From positions 1 to 35,096 of the forward strand of contig JBAZCN010000019.1 of NCBI GenBank assembly GCA_041655035.1: a DNA stretch of 35,096 nt. The letters run 5' to 3'. The stretch is from NAT127 sp041655035. GTDB taxonomy: Bacteria > Pseudomonadota > Gammaproteobacteria > Pseudomonadales > Porticoccaceae. The first letter of the stretch is position 1; each line of letters opens with the position of its first letter. The notes under the pieces are model-generated. The model saw only the letters and a program-made list of their open reading frames with translations, made no database searches and was not told the DNA's origin. Of this stretch, positions 16,981-25,487 are shown piece after piece. The position numbers and the translations under genes are program-made.

Positions 16981-17904
16981 ATGAGAATCAATATCCCGGT
17001 GCCGAACAGCATGCATATCGACGCCATGGCCCAGCGCTGGGAGTATGGACTCAGCGGCGCGCAGGTCGCCGACGTGGTGCGGCTGGCCGATGAGCTGGGC
17101 TATCACAAGGCCATGCTCGGTGAGCATTTCATCGTGCCCAACCAGTACGTCAAGTTTTCCGGCGGGCACTATTTCAGCAGCACTGTCGCCCTCGGCGTGC
17201 TGGCCGGCCATACGTCCAGGATCCGCCTGGCATCGTCGCTGACCATACTGCCGTTGCAGAACCCGGTCATCCAGGCCAAGGACTGGGCGACCCTCGACTG
17301 GCTGAGCGGCGGCCGGGCGGTGCCGATGTTCGGCGTCGGCTGGATGGAGGATGAGTTCACCATCCTCAATGTGCCGTTCAACAAGCGCGGGGCGATCTGT
17401 GATGAGTACATCCGGGCGATGATCGAATTGTGGAGCAGTGGCTCGCCGTCATTCCAGGGCGAATTCGTATCCTTCGCCAATGCCGCCTTTGCACCAAAGC
17501 CGGTGCAGAATCCGATGCCCATCTGGTTCGGCGGTGATGCCGAGCCGGTGTTGCAGCGTATCGCCCGCCATGGCGACGGTTGGGCGCCGTTTCAGATCAC
17601 CCCGGAAAAATTTCGCGAGAAGCTCGATTACATCCGCTCCCGCCCCGACTACCACGGCCGGAATCTCGATGTCTTTCTGCCCCAGGAAATGCTCGACGTT
17701 ACCGCCAGCCACCAGAGCAGGGGCGACGACCGCGGGCGGGGCCATTGGGAGGCGGGGAAAATCCTCGATCAATGCCTGTGGCTGAGGGAGCTCGGTGTCA
17801 CCGAGACCACGATCCCGTCGCCGCCGGTTGCCGATGTCGAGGCTTACAAGGACAGATTGCGCTGGGTTGCGGCGGAGATCATGCCGGTGTTGGGAGAAAT
17901 CTGA
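16981..17904 (+). CDS. Luciferase-like (LLM class) flavin/F420-dependent oxidoreductase
   Basis: A 307-residue luciferase-like monooxygenase-family TIM barrel. Seen: LADELGYHKAMLGEHFIVP near the N-terminus, RIRLASSLTILPLQNPVIQAKDWATLDWLSGGRAVPMFGVGWMEDEF in the middle, and PMPIWFGGDAEPVLQRIARHGDGWAPF later. This matches the TIGR03619-type group usually labelled F420-dependent; FMN use cannot be excluded. It would catalyse a hydride transfer or oxygenation on a hydrophobic substrate. The frame is open upstream to 16612 inside the sulfotransferase, but MRINIPVPNSMHIDAMAQRWEYG is the natural start, with GAGGAA ahead of it. It is the last gene of this same-strand block and converges on the TetR gene 61 bp away; a GC-rich imperfect inverted repeat lies in that gap (17907-17933). 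Confidence 0.9.
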   Translation: MRINIPVPNSMHIDAMAQRWEYGLSGAQVADVVRLADELGYHKAMLGEHFIVPNQYVKFSGGHYFSSTVALGVLAGHTSRIRLASSLTILPLQNPVIQAKDWATLDWLSGGRAVPMFGVGWMEDEFTILNVPFNKRGAICDEYIRAMIELWSSGSPSFQGEFVSFANAAFAPKPVQNPMPIWFGGDAEPVLQRIARHGDGWAPFQITPEKFREKLDYIRSRPDYHGRNLDVFLPQEMLDVTASHQSRGDDRGRGHWEAGKILDQCLWLRELGVTETTIPSPPVADVEAYKDRLRWVAAEIMPVLGEI

Positions 17905-17965
17905 GGCGGGGCGCGAGACCGTTGCTCCGCCAGTGGCTTTGGCCGGTATCGGTGGTGGTGGCGGT

Positions 17966-18535
17966 TCAGACCATCGACAGGCCGGTGATCAGCCTTTTCA
18001 GTCGAGTCTTGATCTCTTCCGCGCTGGAGCCGTCCCGGGTCTTGACGAGGCCAGCATAGTAGTAGACAAGGGTGTGGGCGATGAAGGGGATGTCGACCGG
18101 GCTGTTTTTCATTCTCGCGAACATATTCAGATAAGGCGCCAGTACCTCGGTGTAGAGTTGCTGTCTCGATTCGTGTATGGACCCGGCGAGCCGGTCGATC
18201 AATTCATGGGAACACCGCGCTATCTTTTCTGTTATGCCGCTGACTGCATGTCTGGCCATATAGTCCGTCACCACATCCAGGCGGTTTTCGGGCGCCGGGT
18301 CCCTGGCGATCGCCGCTCTTAACCCCCGTTCATATCGGTCGCGTACCTCAGTGAAAACCGCCTCGACAATATCGCTCGCATTGTTGAAGCAGCGATACAC
18401 CGTGGTGCGGGAAATCCCGGATTGCTCGCAAACTGCGCTGATGGTGATGGCTGTATTGCCATTTTCCAGAACGAGGTTCAATGCGGCATCGATGATCCTG
18501 GACTTGGTGCTTTGGGATACGGTTTCTTGATTCAT
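17966..18535 (-). CDS. TetR/AcrR-family transcriptional regulator
   Basis: A 189-residue TetR-type regulator. The N-terminal DNA-binding domain (SRIIDAALNLVLENGNTAITISAVCEQSGISRTTVYRCFNNASDIVEAVFTEV) contains the helix-turn-helix at about residues 31-50. The C-terminal helical region would bind a ligand and dimerise. It is the only regulator in the window. It is divergent from a TonB receptor, and the shared upstream region carries copy G of the 23-bp palindrome, so autoregulation and control of the whole island are likely (inference). Family members are mostly repressors released by a pathway intermediate or its CoA ester. A heptanucleotide tandem repeat lies 66-117 bp upstream of the start and could alter promoter spacing. 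Confidence 0.93.
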   Translation of the reverse strand: MNQETVSQSTKSRIIDAALNLVLENGNTAITISAVCEQSGISRTTVYRCFNNASDIVEAVFTEVRDRYERGLRAAIARDPAPENRLDVVTDYMARHAVSGITEKIARCSHELIDRLAGSIHESRQQLYTEVLAPYLNMFARMKNSPVDIPFIAHTLVYYYAGLVKTRDGSSAEEIKTRLKRLITGLSMV

Positions 18536-18600
18536 CGGCTATGCTTTTCGTCTTCGACGCTATCGATATCATGTTGATAGCGCGGATTATACATTTGTAT

Positions 18601-18652
18601 CATCCGCCATCCGCCATCCGCCATCCGCCATCCGCCATCCGCCATCCGCCAT
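18601..18652. repeat. Heptanucleotide tandem repeat (CATCCGC)7
   Basis: Seven perfect head-to-tail copies of CATCCGC plus a partial copy (CAT). It lies 66-117 bp upstream of the TetR start. Such runs can change copy number by slipped-strand replication. Being intergenic, a change of 7 bp would alter spacing and helical phase, not a reading frame. Confidence 0.95.
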
Positions 18653-18743
18653 CTCCTACCTGTTTCGAAATATAACGTCGCGAATGCATCGGTTAGCCTT
18701 CTGTGTCTGGGATTTCTTTGGGGTGGAACACTTTTCGGCGCTA

Positions 18744-18794
18744 TTGTTCCATATGTTTCTATATTTTGAAAATAAATCCAAATATATGGAACAA
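18744..18794. repeat. AT-rich inverted repeat
   Basis: Arms TTGTTCCATAT (18744-18754) and ATATGGAACAA (18784-18794) are perfect complements over 11 bp; three more of the next four pairs inward match or nearly match. The interior is rich in A and T. It may be an extra protein-binding site or a cruciform-prone promoter element. It does not resemble the 23-bp palindrome. Confidence 0.7.
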
Positions 18795-18802
18795 ATCATA
18801 TT

Positions 18803-18825
18803 GAAACTGACGCATTTTCAGTTTA
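18803..18825. promoter_or_regulatory. Palindromic operator copy G
   Basis: Left arm GAAACTGAC, centre GCATT, right arm TTCAGTTTA, with the same 9-5-9 layout as the other six copies. It lies between the TetR gene and TonB receptor 2, 176 bp upstream of the receptor start, so it is placed for autoregulation and receptor control. Confidence 0.7.
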
Positions 18826-19000
18826 TGGTTTGTCTCGCCTGAGATCATCGTTCAGCAGTTCGGTGGCCGGATATCCGGAACAAGACCGAGGGTCGACCAC
18901 TGGGCCAGAGAGTTTGCTGAAGAACTTCCTGAGAGCAGGTGTTCACTACGCTCGGCGGCGATAGCGATCAAAACCAATGAGAAGGGCGGAGAAAAATATA

Positions 19001-21391
19001 ATGAAAATATTTGAATATCAGGGCATTAGTCGAAGAAATATCATGGCTGCGGCTGTTGTGTCGGCACTGTGGAGCAGCGCCGGATACGCGCAGGTGGCGG
19101 GCGAGCAGCGAATACCTGCAGCCAGAGGAATCGAAGAGATTGTCGTCACCGCCCGGCGCCGCGAAGAGGGCGCCCAGGCTACCCCGATGGCTCTCGCTGT
19201 GCTGGATTCCGCCGCCATCGAGAAATCCGGCCTCAAAGAGCTGCGCGACCTCAATGCCTCGGTACCCGGTATCAACATGTCGTCGTCGGGTAGTGCGGTC
19301 AACACTATTTTCAGTATCCGGGGTATCTCCCGGGCATCCTTTGGCCCTGTCCAGCCGGCGGTGACGACCTATGTCAACGACGTGCCGCTGAGTAGCTGGG
19401 GTGCGAGTCTCCCCACCTATGACATGGCTTCGCTGCAGGTGCTAAAGGGGCCGCAAGGCACGCTGTTCGGCCGCAACTCCACTACCGGCGCAGTGGTCGC
19501 CACTACTCAGGTGCCAAGCCATGAATTCGGTGGTTTCGTGTCGGCGACATTTGGCAACTACGATGCGCAACTCTACGAAGTGGGCATCGATGTGCCGGTG
19601 GTGAAGGATAAAATAGCACTGCGTTTCGCCGGCCAGCTCGACAAGCGCGATGGCTATACCAGGGATATGGTGTACGGTGTCGATCTCGATAATGCCGACC
19701 GGGAGAATTTCCGGATATCGCTGCTGCTCGAACCATCCGAAGACCTGCGCAACGTGACTGTTTACGAACGGATCAATGACAATTCGGAGATGGCGGGTAC
19801 CGTTCCCTGGCGCAGCGGTCCGGGCCTTGTCGACACCCTGCCTTTTACCAATGGCACGCTTCCCGGATGTAACGGCGATCCGACCTGTGACTTCAACGCT
19901 CTGATTTCGCGCCAGGAAAGCGGCGGTATCCGCAAGGTGTGGCCGTCGGTGTTGTCGACAATCTCCCTTGACCGGACGTTCCTGTCGAACACCACGACAT
20001 GGGAAATCGGCGGTGTCACGATCAAGAATATCTATGGTCAGGCAGAGGTCAATATCGATACCTTCAATGACAATGACGGTGCGCAAATGACCCTGGTCAC
20101 TGCCAGCACCCAGTACAACGCCAAGCAGGTCACCAATGAATTCCAGGTGCTGGGCGAAGCACTGGACGGCAACCTCGAATATATCGCCGGTTATTTCTAT
20201 CTGGATTCAGAGCCGAATGGTATCAACAAACTGGGTCTGCAAACCTTCAAGCCTTTTGGTGTTCCAGTGGATGATCCGGTCAACGGGATACGCGGCGCCG
20301 AGATCTATTATTACGACGAATCCCGCGCCTGGTTTGGTCAGGTCTCGTACGATCTCTCTCATTTGAACGATACGCTGGCTGGTTTTTCGGTCGACATGGG
20401 TCTGCGAAAAACCAAGGACAAGGCCGGCCTTTGCTCGACACCGGCATCTTCTTTCGGGCAGGAAGTAGGCGAGGGTGCGGCTTGCAGCAGTGTTCTGCAA
20501 GGCGCTTCCCAGTTGAGCCAGAGTTTCAGTAAGGAAACCTTCATGCTGGGGATGAATTATCGTCCCATCGACGATCTCCTGCTATATGTCCTGGGCCGTA
20601 CAGGCTACCGGGCCGGGGGCCTCAATGCCCCGGCATTCGGCGGCCAGCTGGTTCCCTTCCAGAGCTTTGGCCCGGAAAGCACTCGCGAAATCGAAGTGGG
20701 CTTGAAGAGCGATTGGCAACTGGGTGATGTTTTCGGCCGCTTCAATCTCGCGCTGTTCGAGTCGGAGATCGACGGTTTGCAGGGGCCTTTCAGTGTCAGC
20801 GGGGTGGCCGATCCGGATGGCGATGGCGATCCCAACAACAATCCGGTCAGTACCAATATTTTTACCAATATCGGCGAAGCGACCATCCGGGGCGTCGAAT
20901 TCGAGTTGGTGGTCCAGCCGCTGAGCAACCTGGAACTGTCTGTCGCCGGTGCCTGGCTCGACCGATCACTCGATAAACTCAGCCTTACCCATGCCGATCT
21001 GCCCTCCACACTGCCGCCTTCGGCGCTCTCCGCCGACGTGGTGGAAGGCAGCGCGTTTCTGGGTTCGCCGGACTACAGCTATACCCTTGGCATCAATTAC
21101 CGGCTGCCAATGCCGATGGAGTACGGCGAGCTGGAATTCTCGACCCGCTATCACAAGATGAGCTCGATCAGCTACCAAGCGATTGAGGCTGCCGGTTACG
21201 AGATGACGGATTTTCGCATCAGCTGGTACGGTGCGATGAGCACTGGATTCGACGCAGCGCTGTTCATCAAAAACGCCTTCGATGAGGAGGCGCTCGTTGG
21301 CCCGTCAGGGTCGGCGCCTGGAATTGGCACATTGTCGGGGCTGTATTCGGCGCCACGCATGTATGGCGTCACACTCAAGTATTCATTCTGA
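19001..21391 (+). CDS. TonB-dependent receptor (second)
   Basis: A 796-residue outer-membrane receptor. Seen: a signal segment (RRNIMAAAVVSALWSSAGYAQ, about 11-31), a TonB-box-like GIEEIVVTARRREE (43-56), a plug with LQVLKGPQGTLFGRNSTTGAVVATT, a barrel with many alternating aromatic strands, and a canonical C-terminus MYGVTLKYSF. A first ATG exists at 18977, but GGAGA at 18988-18992 is eight bases from the ATG at 19001, so I use that start. The box is almost identical to that of the receptor at 9834, but the barrels differ, suggesting two related substrates or two uptake steps. It lies upstream of the SDR, P450 and MFS genes on the same strand. Confidence 0.95.
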   Translation: MKIFEYQGISRRNIMAAAVVSALWSSAGYAQVAGEQRIPAARGIEEIVVTARRREEGAQATPMALAVLDSAAIEKSGLKELRDLNASVPGINMSSSGSAVNTIFSIRGISRASFGPVQPAVTTYVNDVPLSSWGASLPTYDMASLQVLKGPQGTLFGRNSTTGAVVATTQVPSHEFGGFVSATFGNYDAQLYEVGIDVPVVKDKIALRFAGQLDKRDGYTRDMVYGVDLDNADRENFRISLLLEPSEDLRNVTVYERINDNSEMAGTVPWRSGPGLVDTLPFTNGTLPGCNGDPTCDFNALISRQESGGIRKVWPSVLSTISLDRTFLSNTTTWEIGGVTIKNIYGQAEVNIDTFNDNDGAQMTLVTASTQYNAKQVTNEFQVLGEALDGNLEYIAGYFYLDSEPNGINKLGLQTFKPFGVPVDDPVNGIRGAEIYYYDESRAWFGQVSYDLSHLNDTLAGFSVDMGLRKTKDKAGLCSTPASSFGQEVGEGAACSSVLQGASQLSQSFSKETFMLGMNYRPIDDLLLYVLGRTGYRAGGLNAPAFGGQLVPFQSFGPESTREIEVGLKSDWQLGDVFGRFNLALFESEIDGLQGPFSVSGVADPDGDGDPNNNPVSTNIFTNIGEATIRGVEFELVVQPLSNLELSVAGAWLDRSLDKLSLTHADLPSTLPPSALSADVVEGSAFLGSPDYSYTLGINYRLPMPMEYGELEFSTRYHKMSSISYQAIEAAGYEMTDFRISWYGAMSTGFDAALFIKNAFDEEALVGPSGSAPGIGTLSGLYSAPRMYGVTLKYSF

Positions 21392-21476
21392 CGGTGGTGA
21401 CTCGCGACGAATCGTCCGGCGGTGGCGCAAGGTCGTGGCGCAGCCCACCACTTTTTTGAGCAAAGTGGAATATTCG

Positions 21477-22319
21477 ATGAACGATGAACGCATGGGATCA
21501 TGGCCGGCGATGTCGACGGCCGTTGTGGTGGGCGCGGGGGGCATGGGCATGGCGGTTGCCCGCCGTCTCGGCCAGCACCACCGGCTGTTGCTGGCCGATA
21601 TCAATGGAGAAAAACTCACCGCCAATGTCCAGTTGCTCCGCGACGAAGGCTTGTGGGTGGAGCCGGTGCGCTGTGATCTGTGCGACCGGGCATCGATCGA
21701 GGCGCTGGCCTGCCGGATTCGAGATCGCGGTGGCTTTCGGGTGTTGGCCCACGTCGCCGGCCTGTCGCCGAGCATGGCGGACTGGCGCACGATCATGCAG
21801 GTGAACCTGTGCGGTGCGGCGATGATGGCGGACACTCTACTGCCGCTGGCGACACCGGGAGCGGCGGCCATTTTTATTTCGTCGCTGGCGGCGCATATGG
21901 CGGGCCCTTCGGCGGAGGTCATCATGGCACTGGATAAGCCGCTGGCGCCGGATTATCTCGAACGGCTGGTGGCGGCGCTTGGCGAAGCGCCTTCCCCGAC
22001 CAGCAGTTACTCCCTGTCGAAGTTTGCACTCAATCGCCTGTGCGAGCGTTCGGCCTGGTCTTGGGGGCAAAAGCGGGCACGTATCGTCTCGCTGTCGCCG
22101 GGGTTGATCGCCACGCCGATGGGCATGCTGGAATTCAAAAATCAGCCTGCCAAGTATGATCTGCTGGCACACACACCCTTGCAACGCCAGGGTGGCATGC
22201 TGGAGATTGCCGATGCCGTCGAATTTCTGGCATCCGACAGGGCATCCTTTATTACCGGCACCAACCTGTTGGTGGATGGCGGCATTCACGCGTCATTGCG
22301 GCACAAAACATGGCAGTGA
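21477..22319 (+). CDS. Short-chain dehydrogenase resembling 3-alpha-hydroxysteroid dehydrogenase type
   Basis: A 280-residue SDR. The cofactor motif is VGAGGMGMAVARRL rather than TGxxxGxG. HVAGLSPSM stands where NNAG is usual, the serine is in FISSLAA and the Tyr-Lys pair is YSLSK. About 35 residues separate the serine strand from the Tyr (HMAGPSAEVIMALDKPLAPDYLERLVAALGEA), an insertion also seen in bacterial 3-alpha-hydroxysteroid dehydrogenase/carbonyl reductase. The C-terminus TGTNLLVDGGI is canonical. Function inferred: an NAD(P)-linked oxidoreductase on an alicyclic alcohol or ketone. The frame is open to 21282 inside the receptor gene, but the ATG at 21477 is the sensible start; only a weak GTGGAA precedes it, so ATGs at 21492 or 21510 remain possible. 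It lies between the receptor and the P450. Confidence 0.87.
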   Translation: MNDERMGSWPAMSTAVVVGAGGMGMAVARRLGQHHRLLLADINGEKLTANVQLLRDEGLWVEPVRCDLCDRASIEALACRIRDRGGFRVLAHVAGLSPSMADWRTIMQVNLCGAAMMADTLLPLATPGAAAIFISSLAAHMAGPSAEVIMALDKPLAPDYLERLVAALGEAPSPTSSYSLSKFALNRLCERSAWSWGQKRARIVSLSPGLIATPMGMLEFKNQPAKYDLLAHTPLQRQGGMLEIADAVEFLASDRASFITGTNLLVDGGIHASLRHKTWQ

Positions 22320-22409
22320 GATCGACGCCTGTGCGCAATCTATCGCCGGCCATTTGGGAAAGAAGACACCGCAACGGCATAACCAACTGATCGCAGAGAG
22401 GTGAAAAGC

Positions 22410-23630
22410 ATGAACATCACTCCGGCGCCAAAGACGCAATTCATAGATTTCGACCCGTTTTCGGAAAAATTCAGGGCCGACCCGACAGAGTTCCATCCAC
22501 AGTTACTGGGGCGGTCGCCGGGTTTCATGATCATGGAAGGAGATATCCCTTCGGCTTATGTCGCCACTTATGAGCAATGCATGGAGGTGCTCGGCAACTG
22601 GGAAGTCTTTTCGAGCGTCAAGCCCCCCGGCCTGCCGGGCATGCAGCGGGTGGATTTTTTCAACAGCCAGCCGGTAATGAATTACTCGGACCCGCCGCAA
22701 CATGATCGCCTGCGGCGTGTTGTCGGCACGGCGTTCTCGCCCGGCAGGGTGAGGAAGCTGGCGGAAGCCGCCGACCGGATTGTCGATGACATGCTCGATC
22801 GGTTTTCCGACGGGCAGGCCATCGATGCTGTGGAGCAGATTGGTCGCCCTTTCGCCATCAAGGTCCTGTTTGATGAGTTTCTTGGCATTCCACCACAGGA
22901 CCAGCAGATCTTTTTCGATTTTGGCGCCACTTTCAAATTGCTGGATAAGTTACAGCCCGGCGATCCGAAACCGGCACAATATGTCGAAGGCTGGAAAAGA
23001 GGTGAAGCTTACTGCCGCGAAGCCCTGGCCCGGGCGGCCCGGGACAAATCCGATAACGTGCTGGGCCTGATCGCCGCGGCGTCGGAGAGCGGCACCTTGT
23101 CGGATGCCGAAATGATGGCGATGATGTGCGTGCTGTTTACCGGCGGTGTGCCCACGGTGTCGGCCATGGCCAGCTCCGCGGTGCACTACCTGGCGCATCA
23201 CCCGGAGATCGCGACACGGATTCGCCAGGACGAATCGCTGGCCAGGGCCTTCTGTGAGGAAACCTTCCGTATCGATGCGCCGGTGACCATGGTCATGCGT
23301 TTTTGCACCCGGGATGTCGAGGTGGGTGGCGCCACTATCGCCCGGGGGATGCCGGTCTATACCATGATCTCTGTCGCCAATCGCGATCCGGACGTCTACG
23401 AGAGTCCCCTGGCATTCGATATCGACCGGAAGAACATGCGCCACCTGGCATTCGGCAACGGGCTCCACGTTTGTATTGGCAACGCCATTACCCGCATGAT
23501 GCTGCCTAAGATCGTGATCCAGATGGCCAGGCGTTTCCCCCATCTGCGCCCCGATTCGCGCGCCATGGGCGTCTGGGAAACGACTCCCCGGTCTCGGCAC
23601 CGGGCCAAGGCCCCGCTGATGATTTCCTAG
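22410..23630 (+). CDS. Cytochrome P450
   Basis: A 406-residue soluble bacterial P450. Seen: the ExxR pair Glu284-Arg287 (ETFR), the heme loop FGNGLHVCIGN with the axial cysteine at 355, and the I-helix segment FTGGVPTVSAMAS. The I-helix normally reads AG-x-(D/E)-T; here it is GGVPT, so the acidic residue is Pro248 while Thr249 is kept. NYSDPPQHDRLRRVV is the usual C-helix region. It would hydroxylate or otherwise oxidise a hydrophobic substrate using electrons from a ferredoxin or other partner; none is encoded in the window. GTG at 22401 is in frame, but the AGAGAGG element at 22394-22400 suits the ATG at 22410. An intrinsic terminator follows the gene. Confidence 0.95.
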   Translation: MNITPAPKTQFIDFDPFSEKFRADPTEFHPQLLGRSPGFMIMEGDIPSAYVATYEQCMEVLGNWEVFSSVKPPGLPGMQRVDFFNSQPVMNYSDPPQHDRLRRVVGTAFSPGRVRKLAEAADRIVDDMLDRFSDGQAIDAVEQIGRPFAIKVLFDEFLGIPPQDQQIFFDFGATFKLLDKLQPGDPKPAQYVEGWKRGEAYCREALARAARDKSDNVLGLIAAASESGTLSDAEMMAMMCVLFTGGVPTVSAMASSAVHYLAHHPEIATRIRQDESLARAFCEETFRIDAPVTMVMRFCTRDVEVGGATIARGMPVYTMISVANRDPDVYESPLAFDIDRKNMRHLAFGNGLHVCIGNAITRMMLPKIVIQMARRFPHLRPDSRAMGVWETTPRSRHRAKAPLMIS

Positions 23631-23695
23631 TGGCGGCGGATACGGCTTGCCTGACAATGTGCGCGTATGCGCGCTGTACAGTTTCTCTACCATTG

Positions 23696-23727
23696 CGGAC
23701 CGCGGCAATGATCCCGGTCCGTTTTTT
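23696..23727 (+). terminator. Intrinsic terminator after the P450 gene
   Basis: Perfect 7-bp arms CGGACCG (23696-23702) and CGGTCCG (23715-23721), a 12-base loop and then six T residues. It would end most transcripts from the receptor/SDR/P450 genes and make the next two genes dependent on readthrough or a weak internal promoter. Confidence 0.8.
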
Positions 23728-23759
23728 GTTTGCCAGTTCATTGCTGATGGAGTAACCCC

Positions 23760-24164
23760 ATGAACGAGAAAATCGACCAGCGCGGTGTCGAGGTCGTCAA
23801 GGATATGCTGTCGCCGGAAGCGGCGGAAGGCATGCTCAACCCCACGCCAGGTACCTTCGCGCCAGAGATGGGCCAGCTGTCGATCAACACCGTCTTTGCC
23901 CACCTGTGGACCCGCCCGGGCCTCAGTCGTCGCGACAGAAGCCTGATCACCGTCGCGGCACTGATCGCCACCCGGGCAAACCATGAGCTGCGCTACCACT
24001 TTCCCATTGCCCTTAAAAATGGTGTCACCAAGGAGGAACTGGAGGAGCTGATCTACCACCTGACAGGTTATGTCGGGTTTCCACCCGCGGCATCGGCCAG
24101 CCAGCTGGCCAACGAACTATTTGGTGAAGCGCCGGGTGCCGACCATTCGAAAACCATACGCTGA
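23760..24164 (+). CDS. Carboxymuconolactone decarboxylase-like (AhpD-fold) protein
   Basis: A 134-residue all-helical protein: FAHLWTRPGLSRRDRSLITVAALIATRANHELRYHFPIALKNGVTKEELEELIYHLTGYVGFPPAASA is the recognisable CMD core. It contains no cysteine at all, so it cannot be an AhpD-type CxxC peroxidase or disulfide reductase. It fits the gamma-carboxymuconolactone decarboxylase side of the family, many members of which have unknown roles in ring or lactone degradation. GGAG lies eight bases before the ATG. It sits between the P450 terminator and an MFS gene on the same strand. Confidence 0.92.
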   Translation: MNEKIDQRGVEVVKDMLSPEAAEGMLNPTPGTFAPEMGQLSINTVFAHLWTRPGLSRRDRSLITVAALIATRANHELRYHFPIALKNGVTKEELEELIYHLTGYVGFPPAASASQLANELFGEAPGADHSKTIR

Positions 24165-24230
24165 GGCTTGCCGGCACTCCGGCTGCCGGGGCTTTCACCG
24201 TTCTTCGCCACCAACTGGACAGGTACGCTC

Positions 24231-25472
24231 ATGAGGCAAACTGCAACCACGGGCAACCCAGGTGCCGAGTGGCGGGAAGGGTGGGGTATCGTATTGGCGG
24301 CGGCTATCGGCGTCGGCCTTGGTGGTATTTTCTACCATTTCGCCGGTGCCATCATGCACTTGCTCCAGCAGGCCTACGGCTGGAGCCGCGGGGACATCGC
24401 CTTTGGCGTGACCCTGGTCACCGCCACCCATCTGCTCACCAACGTGCCCATGGGCATGCTGGTGGACAGATTCGGCGCGCGGATGATCGCCTTCTGGGGC
24501 ATATTCGCCTTCGCCATCAGCTTTTCGCTGCTGGGCACGGCCGGGCCTGACATTCTGTCCTGGTATGCCGGTTGCGTGCTGTTTGGTATCGCTGGCCAGG
24601 GGGTGAGCCCCCTGGTGTGGACCGGGGGTGTGGTGCGAAATTTTGTTCGCCATCGGGGCATGGCCCTGGCGCTCGCTCTCACTGGCGGCGCGGTGATGGT
24701 GGCCATTACCCCGAGCCTGGTCATCTGGCTGGGGGAGTTGGTTGGCGTGCGCCAGACCTTCGCGGTGATCGGTTGCGGCGGTGGACTATTGATGCTCGCT
24801 GTCACCTACCGCTATTTCCGCGACCGCCCGGTGCTGGCGCAGTCCGACTGCTCGGCTTCGCCCTCCAGCCCGCTGACCGGCGGAGGCTATACCGTTAGCG
24901 AGACGCTGCGGCTGACGGATTTCTGGAAGCTCGCCTTTGCCTTCACCTTCGTGGCGATTTGTGCCGGCACATTTCTGGTTCATATCCAGCCGATGCTGGT
25001 CGATTCGGGGCTGACGCCGGCCATGGCCGCGACGGTTGCTTTTTTCATCGGCCCGGCAATGATGGTCGGTCGCCTCTGCACCGGTATCCTCTTCGATTAT
25101 TTCGATCCACGGGGGGTTGCCGCCTTGGCGTTCGCCCTGCCCGCGCTCGGCGCGTTGATGCTGCTGTCCCTGGATGGCAGCTACTTGATGAGCGCGCTGA
25201 CCGGTGTGGTTGTCGGCTTGTGTCTCGGAGCCGAAATCGACGCGCTGGCCTATATGACCAGCCGCTATTTCGGCGTTCGTGCCTATGGCAAGATCTACGG
25301 GATCATGACCTCGTGCTACAGCGTGGGCATCGGATCTGGCTCCGCGCTGGCGGGGGTGATGTTTGACCGCTACCAAAGCTACGAGAGCTTTCTGCTGGCG
25401 CTTTGTCTCGGTTCGGGTTTGGTATTGATCCTGGTCTCCACCATGAAAAGGCCCCGGGACTGGTCGATCTGA
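24231..25472 (+). CDS. MFS transporter
   Basis: A 413-residue major facilitator with about twelve hydrophobic segments. The loop NVPMGMLVDRFGARMI after segment 2 corresponds to the family signature G-x3-D-R-x-G-x-R, and GRLCTGILFDYFDPRGV is its equivalent in the second half. The sequence style (GIGVGLGGIFYHFAGAIMHLLQQAYGWSRGDIAFG) is that of the oxalate/formate- or monocarboxylate-transporter-like group. It probably moves a small acid or pathway product across the inner membrane. A TTG start at 24168 is possible but unlikely; ATG at 24231 begins the natural N-terminal tail. It converges on the flavin reductase gene, with only 15 bp between the two stops and no terminator visible. Confidence 0.92.
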   Translation: MRQTATTGNPGAEWREGWGIVLAAAIGVGLGGIFYHFAGAIMHLLQQAYGWSRGDIAFGVTLVTATHLLTNVPMGMLVDRFGARMIAFWGIFAFAISFSLLGTAGPDILSWYAGCVLFGIAGQGVSPLVWTGGVVRNFVRHRGMALALALTGGAVMVAITPSLVIWLGELVGVRQTFAVIGCGGGLLMLAVTYRYFRDRPVLAQSDCSASPSSPLTGGGYTVSETLRLTDFWKLAFAFTFVAICAGTFLVHIQPMLVDSGLTPAMAATVAFFIGPAMMVGRLCTGILFDYFDPRGVAALAFALPALGALMLLSLDGSYLMSALTGVVVGLCLGAEIDALAYMTSRYFGVRAYGKIYGIMTSCYSVGIGSGSALAGVMFDRYQSYESFLLALCLGSGLVLILVSTMKRPRDWSI

Positions 25473-25487
25473 GATCCGCCATCGCCA

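Larger units (their letters stand above)
18536..19000. other. AT-rich divergent control region between TetR and TonB receptor
   Basis: No gene is seen. In order it contains: a short AT-rich region by the TetR start, a 7-bp tandem repeat (18601-18652), an AT-rich dyad with 11-bp perfect arms (18744-18754 and 18784-18794), copy G of the palindrome (18803-18825), and the receptor's ribosome-binding site (18988-18992). Base composition is much more AT-rich than the flanking genes, consistent with promoters for both directions. Confidence 0.65.

Noticed and set aside
18601..18652. Possible CRISPR array
   Set aside because: The 7-bp units are contiguous with no spacers and no cas genes are present.
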